A stretch of DNA of 34,849 nt from an uncultured Burkholderiales bacterium (GTDB taxonomy: Bacteria > Pseudomonadota > Gammaproteobacteria > Burkholderiales > Burkholderiaceae_C), in contig CALMYH010000024.1 in assembly GCA_937873395.1 (NCBI GenBank), positions 1 to 34,849 of the forward strand. The letters run 5' to 3'. This document shows, piece by piece, positions 15,613 through 25,179 of the stretch (within the stretch, counting starts at the first letter, position 1; each line of letters opens with the position of its first letter). The notes under the pieces were generated by a model. It did no database searches. It was given only the letters and a program-made list of their open reading frames with translations, and had not been told where the DNA came from. A program made the position numbers and the translations under genes.

Positions 15613-16394
15613 TGGGCAATCAGTCGGCGCTGGAAGCGCACCTGCAGGGCCAGCCCGAAGAACAGCAGCACCAGCGCAAAGCCGTGCAGATAGGCCAGGT
15701 TCAGTTCAGGGACGGCGTGGTAGTAGGGCGCGAATCCGAGGCGCAGCGCCTCCAGCCCGTGCGCGACCGGGTTGTACATGAGCCACTCACGGTAAGGCAG
15801 CGGGACGGCGGCAATCGGAAAGATGACGCCCGAGAGCAGGTACATGGGCAGCATCAGGATGTCGATGACGTTGCCCAGTTCGTCCACCATCTCGCGCGCG
15901 ACCGAGGCCACCAGACCAAAACCCAGCCCGAGCAACCACAGGCCGGCGGCCGCTTCAATGACGGCCAGGGGGGCGTGCGGGAGCACGCGCAACCCCCACA
16001 GACCGGCCGCCGCCAGAATCAGGAGGGCGATGAGCAGCAGCAGCAGGGCTTCAAGCACACCACGGGCCAGCACCGTGTCCACTGGCTTGACCTGTCGGTA
16101 GGCGAACAGGGAACGGTTGGCGTTGATGGCGTTGCTGCACTGAACGGCGGTGCGCCGGAACAGGAAGAAGCCCAGAAAGCCCAGAATCAGCCAGACCGCT
16201 GTGTCGATGCCGCCAATGCTGCGCACCCGGATCACCGTGAACACCAGCACCATGAAGCCGATGTGCATGGCCGGCTCGACCAGCAGCCAGGCCCAGGCCG
16301 CGCGCCGGTGAAACAGGCGGCTGAGCGACTCGCGCAGCAACAGTGCGTGCCAGACGGCAAGCGTGATCTGTAGCGGGCTGCGCGTGCTTTGCAT
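15609..16394 (-). CDS. kpsM: capsule ABC transporter permease, KpsM type
   Basis: 261 residues, ABC-2 type permease with about six membrane helices. It is the inner-membrane channel of the exporter. The segment MYLLSGVIFPIAAVPLPYREWLM-like near residue 195, with SGVIFP and the downstream YNPVAHGLEALR, is characteristic of KpsM/BexB/CtrC. ATG 16394 is chosen because it gives a normal N-terminus (MQSTRSPLQ); a GTG at 16442 would add 16 residues without recognisable content. The stop overlaps the kpsT-like start by four bases. First gene of the minus-strand polysaccharide operon. Confidence 0.93.
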   Translation of the reverse strand: MQSTRSPLQITLAVWHALLLRESLSRLFHRRAAWAWLLVEPAMHIGFMVLVFTVIRVRSIGGIDTAVWLILGFLGFFLFRRTAVQCSNAINANRSLFAYRQVKPVDTVLARGVLEALLLLLIALLILAAAGLWGLRVLPHAPLAVIEAAAGLWLLGLGFGLVASVAREMVDELGNVIDILMLPMYLLSGVIFPIAAVPLPYREWLMYNPVAHGLEALRLGFAPYYHAVPELNLAYLHGFALVLLFFGLALQVRFQRRLIAQ

Positions 16395-16663
16395 GGGTAG
16401 GACCTGTTGAGGGCGACAGGCACGGGGCGGCAACATGCCCACCGCGTCAGCGGTGTCGCCAGCCTCCCTGAGCCGGGGTTTGCGCGCCTATTATCCTGTG
16501 CCCTGCGGCCGTTTTTCGGCGCGGGCCGGGCTCAGTGGGTCACTTGGTAACAGTTACGTCCAGGCGCCGGTCAGAACTGTGTGTTTTTTGATTAATGCGT
16601 GTGAACCATGCCCGGCGCGGGCCCGCGCATCGGGCCCGCAAGCGGCGTGCGCCGATCCGGTCT
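16395..16663 (-). promoter_or_regulatory. spacer with candidate kps operon promoter and upstream terminator-like hairpin
   Basis: 269 bases without a gene, read on the minus strand. GCGGGCCCG at 16631-16639 pairs with CGGGCCCGC at 16617-16625 (9-bp stem, 5-base loop) shortly after the RsmI-like gene; there is no T-run, so termination is uncertain. A -10-like GATAAT lies at 16490-16495 without a good -35. A 6-bp hairpin (CACCGC/GCGGTG, plus-strand coordinates 16440-16455) lies in the putative leader about 45 bases before the kpsM-like ATG. Confidence 0.4.
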
Positions 16664-17479
16664 TCAGGCGCCGAACACAAACACCGCCGGCAGGTCCAGG
16701 GGCAGGTCGGCGGCCGCATCGCGCCGCTGGCGCCACTGTTGCACGGTGGCGCTGCGGGTGAGCTGCTGCGGCAGGCCCAGGCCGCAGCACACGGCCAGGC
16801 GGGTCTGGGGCTGCAGGTGCTGCACCAGGGCCTGCAGCAGGGCCGGGTTGCGGTAGGGCGTTTCGATCAGGATCTGCGTCTGGCCGGTGCGCAGGGCCAG
16901 GGTGTCGAGTTCGCGCAGGCGGCGGGCGCGTTCGCTGGCCTCTTGTGGCACGTAGCCTGCAAACGCGAAGGACTGGCCGTTGAGGCCGCTGCAGGCCAGG
17001 GCCATCATGAGCGACACCGGCCCCACCAGGGGGCGCACCGGCACGCCCAGGGCGTGGGCGGCGCGCACCACCGAGCTGCCCGGGTCGGCCACCGCCGGCA
17101 TGCCGGCCTCACTCACCAGCCCCATGTCGTGGCCTTGCAGGGCCGGTGCCAGCAGGGCCCGGGCCTGGGCGTCCAGCCCGGCGGCCGGGGCGTGGTCGCC
17201 CTTTTTGTGGGCCTGGCGCGGCAGCTCGGCAATCTGCTGCTCCTGCAGCGGCGCGGCCAGCGGAGTGCTGGCGTCCACGCGCTTGAGGAAGGCGCGTGTG
17301 CTCTTGGCGTTCTCGCTGATCCAGTGCGTCAGGCGGGCGGCGACCCGCACGGTGTCCTGCGGCAGCCAGTCCCCGATGGGGGGCTCGGGCGCCGGCGCCT
17401 GCCCGCGCAGGCCGAAGTCCAGCGGGGTGGGCACCAGGTACAGGGTGCCGGTGCGAAGGTCTGGAGCGGTGTCCCTCAT
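16664..17479 (-). CDS. RsmI-like SAM-dependent methyltransferase (tetrapyrrole methylase fold)
   Basis: 271 residues. RsmI methylates the ribose of C1402 in 16S rRNA; this is a relative common beside maf in Comamonadaceae and is probably not the main RsmI. Seen: N-terminal GTLYLVPTPL (cf. GTLYVVATPI of RsmI), the SAM-site segment GLVSEAGMPAVADPGS (120-135), then VRPLVGPVS and FAFAGYVP, all diagnostic of the family. It lacks the GN-DD following the N-terminal motif in true RsmI and has a longer N-terminal insertion. The stop is followed by a hairpin. Its ATG overlaps the maf stop by four bases, so the two are translated together. Exact substrate not determinable. Confidence 0.85.
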   Translation of the reverse strand: MRDTAPDLRTGTLYLVPTPLDFGLRGQAPAPEPPIGDWLPQDTVRVAARLTHWISENAKSTRAFLKRVDASTPLAAPLQEQQIAELPRQAHKKGDHAPAAGLDAQARALLAPALQGHDMGLVSEAGMPAVADPGSSVVRAAHALGVPVRPLVGPVSLMMALACSGLNGQSFAFAGYVPQEASERARRLRELDTLALRTGQTQILIETPYRNPALLQALVQHLQPQTRLAVCCGLGLPQQLTRSATVQQWRQRRDAAADLPLDLPAVFVFGA

Positions 17480-18087
17480 GGCACCACCAGCCCGGCGGCG
17501 CGCAGCAGGCGGCAGGTGCGGATCAGGGGCAGGCCCACCAGTGCCGTCGGGTCGTCGTTGTCGATGCGGTCGAGCAGCGCAATGCCCAGACCTTCGCTCT
17601 TGGCGCTGCCGGCGCAGTCATAGGGCTGCTCGGCGCGCAGGTAACGCTCGATCTCGTCGTCCTGCAACCGGCGAAACACCACCCGCACGGCGGCCAGGTC
17701 GACCTGCTGGAAGCCGGTGTCCAGGCAGACGACGGCCAGGGCGGTCTGGAACACCACGGTCTGCCCGCTCATGCGGCGCAGTTGCTGCACCGCGCGTTCG
17801 TGGCTGCCGGGTTTGCCCAGCGGCTCGCCATGCAGGTCGGCCACCTGGTCGCTGCCGATGACCACCGCGCCCGGGTGGCGCTGCGCGACATCGAGCGCCT
17901 TGGCCAGGGCCAGCCGGCGGGCCAGGGCTTCGGGCGTCTCGCCGGGTGCCGGGGTTTCGTCCACCTCGGGGCGCTCGGCACGGAAGGCCAGGCCCAGGCG
18001 CGAAAGCAGCTCGTGCCGGTAACGCGAGGTCGAGCCCAGAATCAGGGGCCGGGTGGCAGGGAGAAGGGGGGCGGCAGGTGAGGACAT
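17476..18087 (-). CDS. maf: Maf-family nucleotide pyrophosphatase, YceF type
   Basis: 203 residues. Hydrolyses non-canonical or modified nucleoside triphosphates; the YceF subgroup prefers 7-methyl-GTP. Seen: N-terminal LILGSTSRYR (phosphate-binding, 15-24), EVDET (41-45), catalytic-type Asp80 in GSDQVAD, and the YceF signature YDCAGSAKSEGLGIAL followed by DDPTALVGLPLI. Start ATG 18087 gives the usual N-terminus; a longer open frame upstream runs antisense through yceD and is rejected. There is no Shine-Dalgarno; a -10-like GACAAT ends six bases before the ATG. Divergent from yceD, coupled to the RsmI-like gene. Confidence 0.93.
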   Translation of the reverse strand: MSSPAAPLLPATRPLILGSTSRYRHELLSRLGLAFRAERPEVDETPAPGETPEALARRLALAKALDVAQRHPGAVVIGSDQVADLHGEPLGKPGSHERAVQQLRRMSGQTVVFQTALAVVCLDTGFQQVDLAAVRVVFRRLQDDEIERYLRAEQPYDCAGSAKSEGLGIALLDRIDNDDPTALVGLPLIRTCRLLRAAGLVVP

Positions 18088-18184
18088 GGCGTTATTGTCG
18101 GGCCTGCCGGACAGGGCCGGACCGACCTTACCGGACCCGCCGCAGGGCTGGCCGTGGGCCGGTGCTCTCCCGTACACTGCCGCC
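18088..18184. promoter_or_regulatory. divergent maf/yceD promoter region, both genes possibly leaderless
   Basis: 97 bases. On the minus strand GACAAT (18094-18099) is followed by six bases and the maf ATG; on the plus strand TACACT (18173-18178) is followed by six bases and the yceD ATG. That spacing would put transcription starts on the start codons. Neither gene has a Shine-Dalgarno; -35 matches are weak on both sides. The maf-proximal part also has imperfect dyad symmetry (GTCGG at 18097-18101 and CCGAC at 18122-18126). Confidence 0.45.
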
Positions 18185-18739
18185 ATGAAAGCGAAAGCCC
18201 CTTCCAGCTGGAATGCCGAGCGCATCGACATGCGCGCCTTTGCCCAGGCGGGTGGGCACCTGTCCGCCCAGGAGCCGGTCGAGGCCTTTGCCCGGCTGGC
18301 GGCCGAGCGGCACCCGGACGGAACGTCGGCGGGGCCGTTGCAGTGGGCCGCGCAGGCGGAGATGCGCCCGGGCCTGCCGGGTGCCGAGCCGACGCCCTGG
18401 CTGCACCTGCAGGCCGAGGTGACGCTGGACCTGACCTGCCAGCGCTGCCTGGGACCGGCACCGGTGCGCCTGCTGGTGGACCGGTGGTTTCGCTTCGTGG
18501 CCGACGAGGCCACCGCCGAGCGCGAGGACGAAGACAGCGAAGAAGACGTGCTGGCGCTGGAGCCGCGCCCTTCGCTGCGGGCCCTGGTCGAGGACGAGTG
18601 CCTGATGGAGCTGCCGCTGGTGCCCATGCACGAGGTCTGCCCGACACCAGTGTCGCTGTCGGCCGGGGAGGTGCCCGACGCCGCACCGGAGCGCGAAAAC
18701 CCGTTTGCCCGTCTGCAGCGCCTGCGCCAGGGCGACTGA
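18185..18739 (+). CDS. yceD: YceD family (DUF177) protein, 23S rRNA accumulation protein
   Basis: 184 residues. YceD-family proteins are small, found upstream of rpmF in most bacteria, and linked to 23S rRNA/ribosome assembly. Seen: LDLTCQRCLGP with a CxxC (family core), an acidic EDEDSEEDVLALEP stretch, LVEDECLMELPLVPMHEVC containing the family LPxxPxH-x-C signature, and an ENPFARLQRLR C-terminus (cf. NPFAVLAxLK). ATG 18185 is chosen for this fit; an open frame extends 44 codons upstream but over the maf promoter and start. It immediately precedes the rpmF promoter. Confidence 0.94.
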   Translation: MKAKAPSSWNAERIDMRAFAQAGGHLSAQEPVEAFARLAAERHPDGTSAGPLQWAAQAEMRPGLPGAEPTPWLHLQAEVTLDLTCQRCLGPAPVRLLVDRWFRFVADEATAEREDEDSEEDVLALEPRPSLRALVEDECLMELPLVPMHEVCPTPVSLSAGEVPDAAPERENPFARLQRLRQGD

Positions 18740-18740
18740 T

Positions 18741-18769
18741 TTGTGCTCCCGGCCAGAGAGGGCTATAAT
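18741..18769 (+). promoter_or_regulatory. rpmF promoter
   Basis: TTGTGC (18741-18746), 17-base spacer, perfect TATAAT (18764-18769). The expected start near 18776 gives a leader of about 92 bases before rpmF. It begins two bases after the yceD stop. The strongest sigma-70-type promoter visible in the window. Confidence 0.8.
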
Positions 18770-18810
18770 GCGAGGTTTCGCGCTGACATCCACCTGCAAA
18801 AGATGAGGAA

Positions 18811-18849
18811 GGGTGGGGCGCAAGCTGAACACTTTCTCGTCACCCACCC
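18811..18849 (+). promoter_or_regulatory. rpmF leader hairpin
   Basis: GGGTGGG (18811-18817) is perfectly complementary to CCCACCC (18843-18849), with a 25-base loop. The stem ends seven bases before the AGGAG ribosome-binding site (18857-18861) of rpmF. It could modulate translation of L32 or simply stabilise the leader. Confidence 0.4.
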
Positions 18850-18867
18850 GATTTTCAGGAGCCGACC

Positions 18868-19050
18868 ATGGCCGTCCAGCAAAACAAGAAGTCCCCCTCC
18901 AAGCGGGGCATGCACCGTTCGCACAACGCCCTGAACACTCCCGGCACCGCCGTCGAGCCGACCACCGGCGAAGTGCACCTGCGTCACCACATCAGCCCCA
19001 ACGGCTTCTACCGTGGCCGCCAGGTGCTCAAGAACAAGTCCGAGGCCTGA
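18868..19050 (+). CDS. rpmF: 50S ribosomal protein L32
   Basis: 60 residues, starting [19 protein letters not shown] and containing [20 protein letters not shown], a direct match to bacterial L32 of the cysteine-free type found in E. coli (57 residues). Component of the large ribosomal subunit near the peptidyl-transferase region. AGGAG lies six bases before the ATG. The gene is followed by a strong terminator, so it may be transcribed largely on its own. Confidence 0.98.
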   Translation: MAVQQNKKSPSKRGMHRSHNALNTPGTAVEPTTGEVHLRHHISPNGFYRGRQVLKNKSEA

Positions 19051-19120
19051 GCCAGGCGCCGGGCTGTCTGCCTGGCCCCCGTGGCGTTATGCTCGGGGCT
19101 GCGCAGAAGGCACATGCACA

Positions 19121-19147
19121 AGCCCGCATGTCCATGCGGGCTTTTTT
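19121..19147 (+). terminator. intrinsic terminator between rpmF and plsX
   Basis: AGCCCGCAT (19121-19129) pairs with ATGCGGGCT (19134-19142), a 9-bp GC-rich stem with a GTCC loop, followed by six T (19142-19147). It lies 70 bases after rpmF and about 50 before plsX, so some transcription must read through or restart for plsX expression. Confidence 0.88.
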
Positions 19148-19193
19148 CATGCCTGAAGGGGTGTGACCCCCGGGCCGCAGTCAGGACAAGAAC

Positions 19194-20255
19194 ATGATCA
19201 CGGTCGCTGTGGATTGCATGGGAGGAGACGTGGGGCCATCGGCCACCATGCCGGCGTGTGCCGCCTTCCTGGCCGCACACCCTGAAGCCCAGCTTTTGCT
19301 TGTCGGACAGCCGCAGGTGCTGGCCGGCTGGCCGCAAGTGACGAACAACGTGCGTTGCACCGTGGTGCCGGCCACCGAGGTGGTGAGCATGGACGACCCG
19401 GTCGAGGTGGCCTTGCGCAAGAAGAAGGACTCTTCCATGCGCGTGGCCATTGCCCAGGTCCGCGACGGCAAGGCGCAGGTGGCGGTGTCTGCGGGCAACA
19501 CCGGGGCCCTGATGGCCATCGGCCGGTACCTGCTCAAGACGCTGGACGGCATCGAACGCCCGGCCATCGCCACCCAGATGCCCAACGCCCAGGGCAAGGC
19601 CACCACCGTGCTTGACCTGGGCGCCAACGTCGACTGCACGGCCGAGCACCTGCTGCAGTTTGCCGTCATGGGCTCGGCCCTGGTGGCGGCCCAGACCGGC
19701 ATCGAGGAGCCCACGGTGGGCCTGCTGAACGTGGGCGAAGAAGTCATCAAGGGCAGCGAGGTGATCAAGCAGGCCGGCGTGCTGCTGCGCAATGCGTCCA
19801 ACACCGGCGACCTGAACTTCTTCGGCAACGTCGAAGGCGACGACATCTTCAAGGGCACGACCGACATCGTGGTCTGCGACGGTTTTGTGGGCAACGTGGC
19901 GCTCAAGGCCAGCGAGGGCCTGGCGTCGATGGTGGCCGGCCTGATCCGCGAGGAGTTCTCGCGCAACCTGCCCAGCAAGCTGGCGGCGCTGGTGGCCTAT
20001 CCGGTGCTCTCTGCCTTCAAGCGCCGGGTCGATCACCGCCGCCACAACGGTGCCGCGCTGCTGGGCTTGCGCGGTCTGGTGTTCAAGAGCCACGGCTCGG
20101 CCGACGCCTTCGCTTTTGAGCATGCGCTGTCGCGGGCTTATGATTCGGCCCGAAACGACCTGCTGGAAAAATTGCGCGGGCGCATTGCCCACGCCAGGCC
20201 GCTGCTGCTGCCCGACGAGGTGCCCAGCGAGCTCAAGCAGATTCCGACCCTCTGA
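19194..20255 (+). CDS. plsX: phosphate acyltransferase PlsX
   Basis: 353 residues. Makes acyl-phosphate from acyl-ACP, the first step in phospholipid synthesis with PlsY, at the inner face of the membrane. Seen: [14 protein letters not shown] at the start, the family SAGNTGALM motif (residues 99-107), [10 protein letters not shown], and [16 protein letters not shown]. An AGGA precedes the ATG by about seven bases. First gene of the lipid cluster, 14 bases before fabH. Confidence 0.97.
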   Translation: MITVAVDCMGGDVGPSATMPACAAFLAAHPEAQLLLVGQPQVLAGWPQVTNNVRCTVVPATEVVSMDDPVEVALRKKKDSSMRVAIAQVRDGKAQVAVSAGNTGALMAIGRYLLKTLDGIERPAIATQMPNAQGKATTVLDLGANVDCTAEHLLQFAVMGSALVAAQTGIEEPTVGLLNVGEEVIKGSEVIKQAGVLLRNASNTGDLNFFGNVEGDDIFKGTTDIVVCDGFVGNVALKASEGLASMVAGLIREEFSRNLPSKLAALVAYPVLSAFKRRVDHRRHNGAALLGLRGLVFKSHGSADAFAFEHALSRAYDSARNDLLEKLRGRIAHARPLLLPDEVPSELKQIPTL

Positions 20256-20269
20256 ACCCTCCATTGCGC

Positions 20270-21247
20270 ATGACCCGTTATGCCCGCATCACCGGCACCG
20301 GCAGCTGCCTGCCGCCCCGGCGTCTGACCAACGCCGACATGGCCGCCCTGCTGGCCGCGCGCGGCATCGAGACCAGCGACGACTGGATCATCGAGCGCAC
20401 CGGCATCCGGGCGCGGCACTTCGTCGATGAGGGTGTCTACGCCAGCGACCTGGCGGTCGAGGCCGGCCGGCACGCGCTGGCGGCCGCGGGCATCGCGGCG
20501 GCCGACATCGACCTGATCATCGTGGCCACGTCGACGCCCGACATGGTCTTTCCGTCCACCGCCACCATCGTGCAGCACAAGCTGGGGGTGGCGGGCTGCC
20601 CGGCCTTCGATGTGCAGGCGGTCTGCAGCGGTTTCATCTACGCGCTGACGGTGGCCGATGCCATGATCCGGGCCGGGGGCGTGCAGCGGGCGCTGGTGAT
20701 CGGCGCCGAGGTGTTCAGCCGCCTGCTCGACTTCAACGACCGCACCACTTGCGTGCTGTTCGGTGATGGCGCCGGTGCCGTGGTGCTGGAGGCGGGTGCC
20801 GAGCCGGGCATCCTGGCCACCGACATCCACGCCGACGGCAAACACACCGGCATCCTGTGTGTGCCCGGCCACGTCTCGGGCGGCGAGGTGCTGGGCTCGC
20901 CCCTGCTGCGCATGGACGGGCAGGCGGTGTTCAAGCTGGCGGTGGGCGTGCTGGAGCAGACCGCACGCACCTCGCTGGAGAAGGCGGGCCGCACAGCCGA
21001 GGACATCGACTGGCTCATTCCGCACCAGGCCAACATCCGCATCATGCAGGGCACGGCGCGCAAGCTCAGGCTGGACATGGACAAGGTGATCGTCACGGTC
21101 GACGAACACGGCAACACCTCGGCCGCATCGATTCCGCTGGCCCTGGACCAGGGCGTGCGCAGCGGGCGCATCCGGCCCGGCCACACCCTGCTGCTCGAAG
21201 GCGTGGGTGGTGGCTTCACCTGGGGCTCGGTGCTGCTCGATTTTTGA
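20270..21247 (+). CDS. fabH: beta-ketoacyl-ACP synthase III
   Basis: 325 residues. Starts fatty-acid synthesis by condensing acetyl-CoA with malonyl-ACP. Catalytic triad motifs present: AVCSGF with Cys119, IPHQANIRI (His) and GNTSAAS (Asn). ATG 20270 ([12 protein letters not shown]) matches the family start; a TTG two codons earlier is possible but less likely. No clear Shine-Dalgarno, so translation may depend on coupling to plsX. Confidence 0.97.
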   Translation: MTRYARITGTGSCLPPRRLTNADMAALLAARGIETSDDWIIERTGIRARHFVDEGVYASDLAVEAGRHALAAAGIAAADIDLIIVATSTPDMVFPSTATIVQHKLGVAGCPAFDVQAVCSGFIYALTVADAMIRAGGVQRALVIGAEVFSRLLDFNDRTTCVLFGDGAGAVVLEAGAEPGILATDIHADGKHTGILCVPGHVSGGEVLGSPLLRMDGQAVFKLAVGVLEQTARTSLEKAGRTAEDIDWLIPHQANIRIMQGTARKLRLDMDKVIVTVDEHGNTSAASIPLALDQGVRSGRIRPGHTLLLEGVGGGFTWGSVLLDF

Positions 21248-21281
21248 ACCGGCGCTGCGGCGCCCCTCACAGGATTGGACG

Positions 21282-22232
21282 ATGACCGCTTTTGCCTTCG
21301 TGTTTCCCGGCCAGGGTTCCCAGTCGGTCGGCATGCTCGATGCCTGGGGCGACCACCCGGTGGTGGCCGAGACCCTGAAAGAGGCCTCCGACGCCCTGGG
21401 TGAAGACCTGGGCCAGCTGATTGCCCAGGGCCCCAAGGAGGCGCTGGCCCTGACCACCAACACCCAGCCGGTGATGCTGGTGGCCGGCGTGGCGGCCTGG
21501 CGCGTCTGGCGCGCCGAAGGTGGCGCCCTGCCGGCTGCGGTGGCCGGTCATTCGCTGGGCGAGTACAGCGCACTGGTCGCCTCCGGCGTGCTGACGCTGG
21601 CCCAGGCCGCGCCCCTGGTGCGTCTGCGCGCTGCGGCCATGCAAGAGGCCGTGCCGGTGGGCACGGGCGCCATGGCCGCCATCCTGGGCATGGACGCCGA
21701 ACGGGTCAAGGCCGGCTGTGCCGAAGCCCAGGCCACGTTTGCCGCCGACAGCGGCGAGGTGGTGGAGGCGGTGAACTTCAACGACCCGGCCCAGACCGTG
21801 ATTGCGGGCAGCAAGGCGGCGGTGGAGAAGGCCTGCGAGATGCTCAAGGCCGCCGGGGCCAAGCGCGCGCTGCCGCTGCCGGTGTCGGCGCCGTTCCATT
21901 CCAGCCTGATGAAGCCGGCCGCCGAGAAGCTGCGCGCGCAGCTGGCCGTCACCACGCTGGCCGCGCCCCAGATTCCAGTCATCAACAACATCGATGTGGC
22001 GGTCGAGACCGACGCCGACCGCATCCGAGACGCGCTCTACCGCCAGGCCTTCGGCCCGGTGCGCTGGGTCGAGTGCGTGCAGGCCTTCAAGGCCCGCGGC
22101 ATCGGCACCCTGGTCGAGTGTGGCCCGGGCAAGGTGCTGGCCGGCATGACCAAGCGCATCGACGCCGGGCTGACCGGTGTCGCGCTGTACGATCCGGCCA
22201 CGCTGGCTGAGGTGAAGGCCTTGCTGGCCTGA
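21282..22232 (+). CDS. fabD: malonyl-CoA:ACP transacylase
   Basis: 316 residues. Transfers malonyl from CoA to acyl carrier protein. Seen: FVFPGQGSQSVGM at the N-terminus, active-site GHSLGEYSAL with Ser91, and His206 in SAPFHSSLM; family length about 310. ATG 21282 follows an AGGA. A small hairpin (GGCGC/GCGCC, 21251-21264) lies in the 34-base gap after fabH, without a T-run. Confidence 0.97.
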   Translation: MTAFAFVFPGQGSQSVGMLDAWGDHPVVAETLKEASDALGEDLGQLIAQGPKEALALTTNTQPVMLVAGVAAWRVWRAEGGALPAAVAGHSLGEYSALVASGVLTLAQAAPLVRLRAAAMQEAVPVGTGAMAAILGMDAERVKAGCAEAQATFAADSGEVVEAVNFNDPAQTVIAGSKAAVEKACEMLKAAGAKRALPLPVSAPFHSSLMKPAAEKLRAQLAVTTLAAPQIPVINNIDVAVETDADRIRDALYRQAFGPVRWVECVQAFKARGIGTLVECGPGKVLAGMTKRIDAGLTGVALYDPATLAEVKALLA

Positions 22233-22268
22233 GGCCGCAGGCTGAGGCATTTTCAGGAGGAGAACAAC

Positions 22269-23370
<1,102 letters not shown>

Positions 23371-23376
23371 TTGCCC

Positions 23377-24621
23377 ATGAGCCGCCGCCGCGTCGTCGTG
23401 ACCGGCCTGGGTTGCATCTCGCCCGTGGGCAACACGGTGCAGGATGCCTGGGCCAACCTCCTGGCCGGCCAGTCCGGCATCGACCTGATCACCAAGTTCG
23501 ATGCCTCGGCCATGGCGTGCAAGATCGCCGGGGAGGTCAAGGGTTTTGACCTGGAGTCCTACATCAGCGCCAAGGAGGCGCGGACCATGGACACCTTCAT
23601 CCACTACGGCATCGCCGCGGCCCACCAGGCCGTGACGGACGCCGGTCTGCCCACGGGCGAGGCCCTGGATGAAGAGACGGCCACGCGCATCGGCTGCATC
23701 ATCGGTTCGGGCATCGGCGGCCTGCCGCTGATCGAGGAAACGCACACCGAACTGACCAACCGCGGCCCGCGCCGCATCTCGCCCTTTTTTGTGCCGGCAT
23801 CCATCATCAACATGATCTCCGGTCATGTCTCGATGCGCTTCGGCTTCAAGGGCCCCAACCTGGCGGTCGTGACGGCCTGCACCACCGGCCTGCACTGCAT
23901 CGGTGAGGCCGCGCGCAAGATCGAGTACGGCGACGCCGACGTGGTGGTGGCCGGCGGCGCCGAAGCCACCGTGTCGCCGCTGGGTGTGGGTGGCTTTGCC
24001 GCCATGCGCGCGCTGTCGACCCGTAACGACGATCCCAAGACCGCGTCCCGTCCCTGGGACAAGGACCGCGACGGCTTCGTGCTGGGCGAGGGTGCCGGCG
24101 TCATGGTGCTCGAAGAGTACGAACGGGCCAAGGCGCGCGGTGCCCGCATCTACGCCGAGCTGTCGGGCTACGGCATGAGCGCCGATGCCGGCCACATGAC
24201 CGCGCCGAACATGGACGGTCCGCGCCGCGCCATGCTCAATGCCCTGCGCAACGCCGGTCTCAGCACAGACCAGGTCGATTTTGTGAATGCCCACGGCACC
24301 TCGACCCCGCTGGGTGACGTCAACGAGAGCAACGCCATCAAGGCCGCGCTGGGCGAGCGTGCCCGCCGCATCGTGGTCAACTCGACCAAGTCGATGACGG
24401 GGCACCTGCTGGGTGGCGCCGGCGGCATCGAAAGCGTGTTCACCGTGCTGTCGGTGCACCATCAGAAAAGCCCGCCGACCATCAACATCTTCAACCAGGA
24501 CCCCGAGTGCGACCTGGATTACTGCGCGAACACCGCGCGGGACATGAAGATCGATGTCGCGCTGAAGAACAACTTCGGCTTTGGCGGCACCAACGGAACC
24601 CTGGTGTTCCGCCGGGTCTGA
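23377..24621 (+). CDS. fabF: beta-ketoacyl-ACP synthase II
   Basis: 414 residues. Elongates acyl-ACP by condensation with malonyl-ACP; FabF enzymes control chain length and unsaturation response to temperature. Active site Cys168 (TACTTGLHC), His306 ([11 protein letters not shown]), Lys338 and His343 ([13 protein letters not shown]). C-terminus [16 protein letters not shown] is typical. ATG 23377 ([12 protein letters not shown]) is preferred over the TTG two codons upstream. Confidence 0.97.
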   Translation: MSRRRVVVTGLGCISPVGNTVQDAWANLLAGQSGIDLITKFDASAMACKIAGEVKGFDLESYISAKEARTMDTFIHYGIAAAHQAVTDAGLPTGEALDEETATRIGCIIGSGIGGLPLIEETHTELTNRGPRRISPFFVPASIINMISGHVSMRFGFKGPNLAVVTACTTGLHCIGEAARKIEYGDADVVVAGGAEATVSPLGVGGFAAMRALSTRNDDPKTASRPWDKDRDGFVLGEGAGVMVLEEYERAKARGARIYAELSGYGMSADAGHMTAPNMDGPRRAMLNALRNAGLSTDQVDFVNAHGTSTPLGDVNESNAIKAALGERARRIVVNSTKSMTGHLLGGAGGIESVFTVLSVHHQKSPPTINIFNQDPECDLDYCANTARDMKIDVALKNNFGFGGTNGTLVFRRV

Positions 24622-24669
24622 CGGCCGACTTGCGTTCCCGGACCGACCCCCCACCGGTCCGAGCCTTCC

Positions 24670-25140
24670 ATGCGTCCGCCGCCCCCGGTCGCCTATCCTT
24701 TGCGGCGTTCGACCCCGCTGGCCCTGGCGCTGGTGGTGGCCGGCCTGCTGCCCCTGCTGCAGGGTCTGATCTGGTGGCACACCCAGCCGCCCTGGTCCGG
24801 TCAGCGTGTCCTGGTCTTTCTGGTGCTGGCCTGCAGTCTGCTGTGGGCGCTCTGGGCGCTGCGGGTCTGGGTCCGGTGGCCGCAGGGGCGCCTGCAGTGG
24901 CTCTCGGGCCGGTCCGGCGCAGATCCGTCGGACGCCGCTGGGCAGTGGCGTTGGCAGGACGCCCGCACCGGCGAGGTCCGCGAGCTGCAAGGGGTCGAGG
25001 TGGCGCTGGACGTGCAGGGGCATGTGCTGCTGCGCCTGCGCCCCGTGGCCGGCCGTGCCATCTGGGCCTGGGCCAGCCGCTCGGCCGACCCCGGACGCTG
25101 GACCGATTTTCGGCGCGCCTGGACCGCGGTGGCCCGGTGA
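24670..25140 (+). CDS. small membrane protein, possibly YgfX-like
   Basis: 156 residues. Two membrane helices (about 16-36 and 46-66), then a soluble domain rich in Trp and Arg. The C-terminal pattern (VLLRLRPVAG...WASRSADPGRWTDFRRAW) resembles YgfX/DUF1434-type proteins, in which a short membrane hairpin precedes a domain ending in a D-x-x-x-WR-x-LR-like motif. The match is partial and function is not inferred. It lies between fabF and rpoE and ends 39 bases before rpoE; a protein of this kind at this place is common in the order. Confidence 0.7.
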   Translation: MRPPPPVAYPLRRSTPLALALVVAGLLPLLQGLIWWHTQPPWSGQRVLVFLVLACSLLWALWALRVWVRWPQGRLQWLSGRSGADPSDAAGQWRWQDARTGEVRELQGVEVALDVQGHVLLRLRPVAGRAIWAWASRSADPGRWTDFRRAWTAVAR

Positions 25141-25164
25141 ACGTGGCCATGCGGCCGTCTGGGT

Positions 25165-25170
25165 TATATT
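25165..25170 (+). promoter_or_regulatory. -10-like element immediately before rpoE
   Basis: TATATT ends nine bases before the rpoE ATG, implying a leader of only about three bases. rpoE has no Shine-Dalgarno. No good -35 hexamer is seen, and a sigma-E-type promoter could not be placed at correct spacing here. Confidence 0.3.
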
Positions 25171-25179
25171 TCGGCGCCC

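Noticed and set aside
16547-16557. Palindrome GTAACAGTTAC before the kps operon
   Set aside because: Only 11 bases, a single copy seen, about 150 bases from the kpsM-like start; may be chance.
20264-20272. TTG start for fabH (and the similar TTG at 23371 for fabF)
   Set aside because: In both, an ATG two codons later gives the normal family N-terminus.
25139-25162. Sigma-E-like promoter (GAAC...TCTGG) before rpoE
   Set aside because: The spacing between the two elements is three bases shorter than in known sigma-E promoters.
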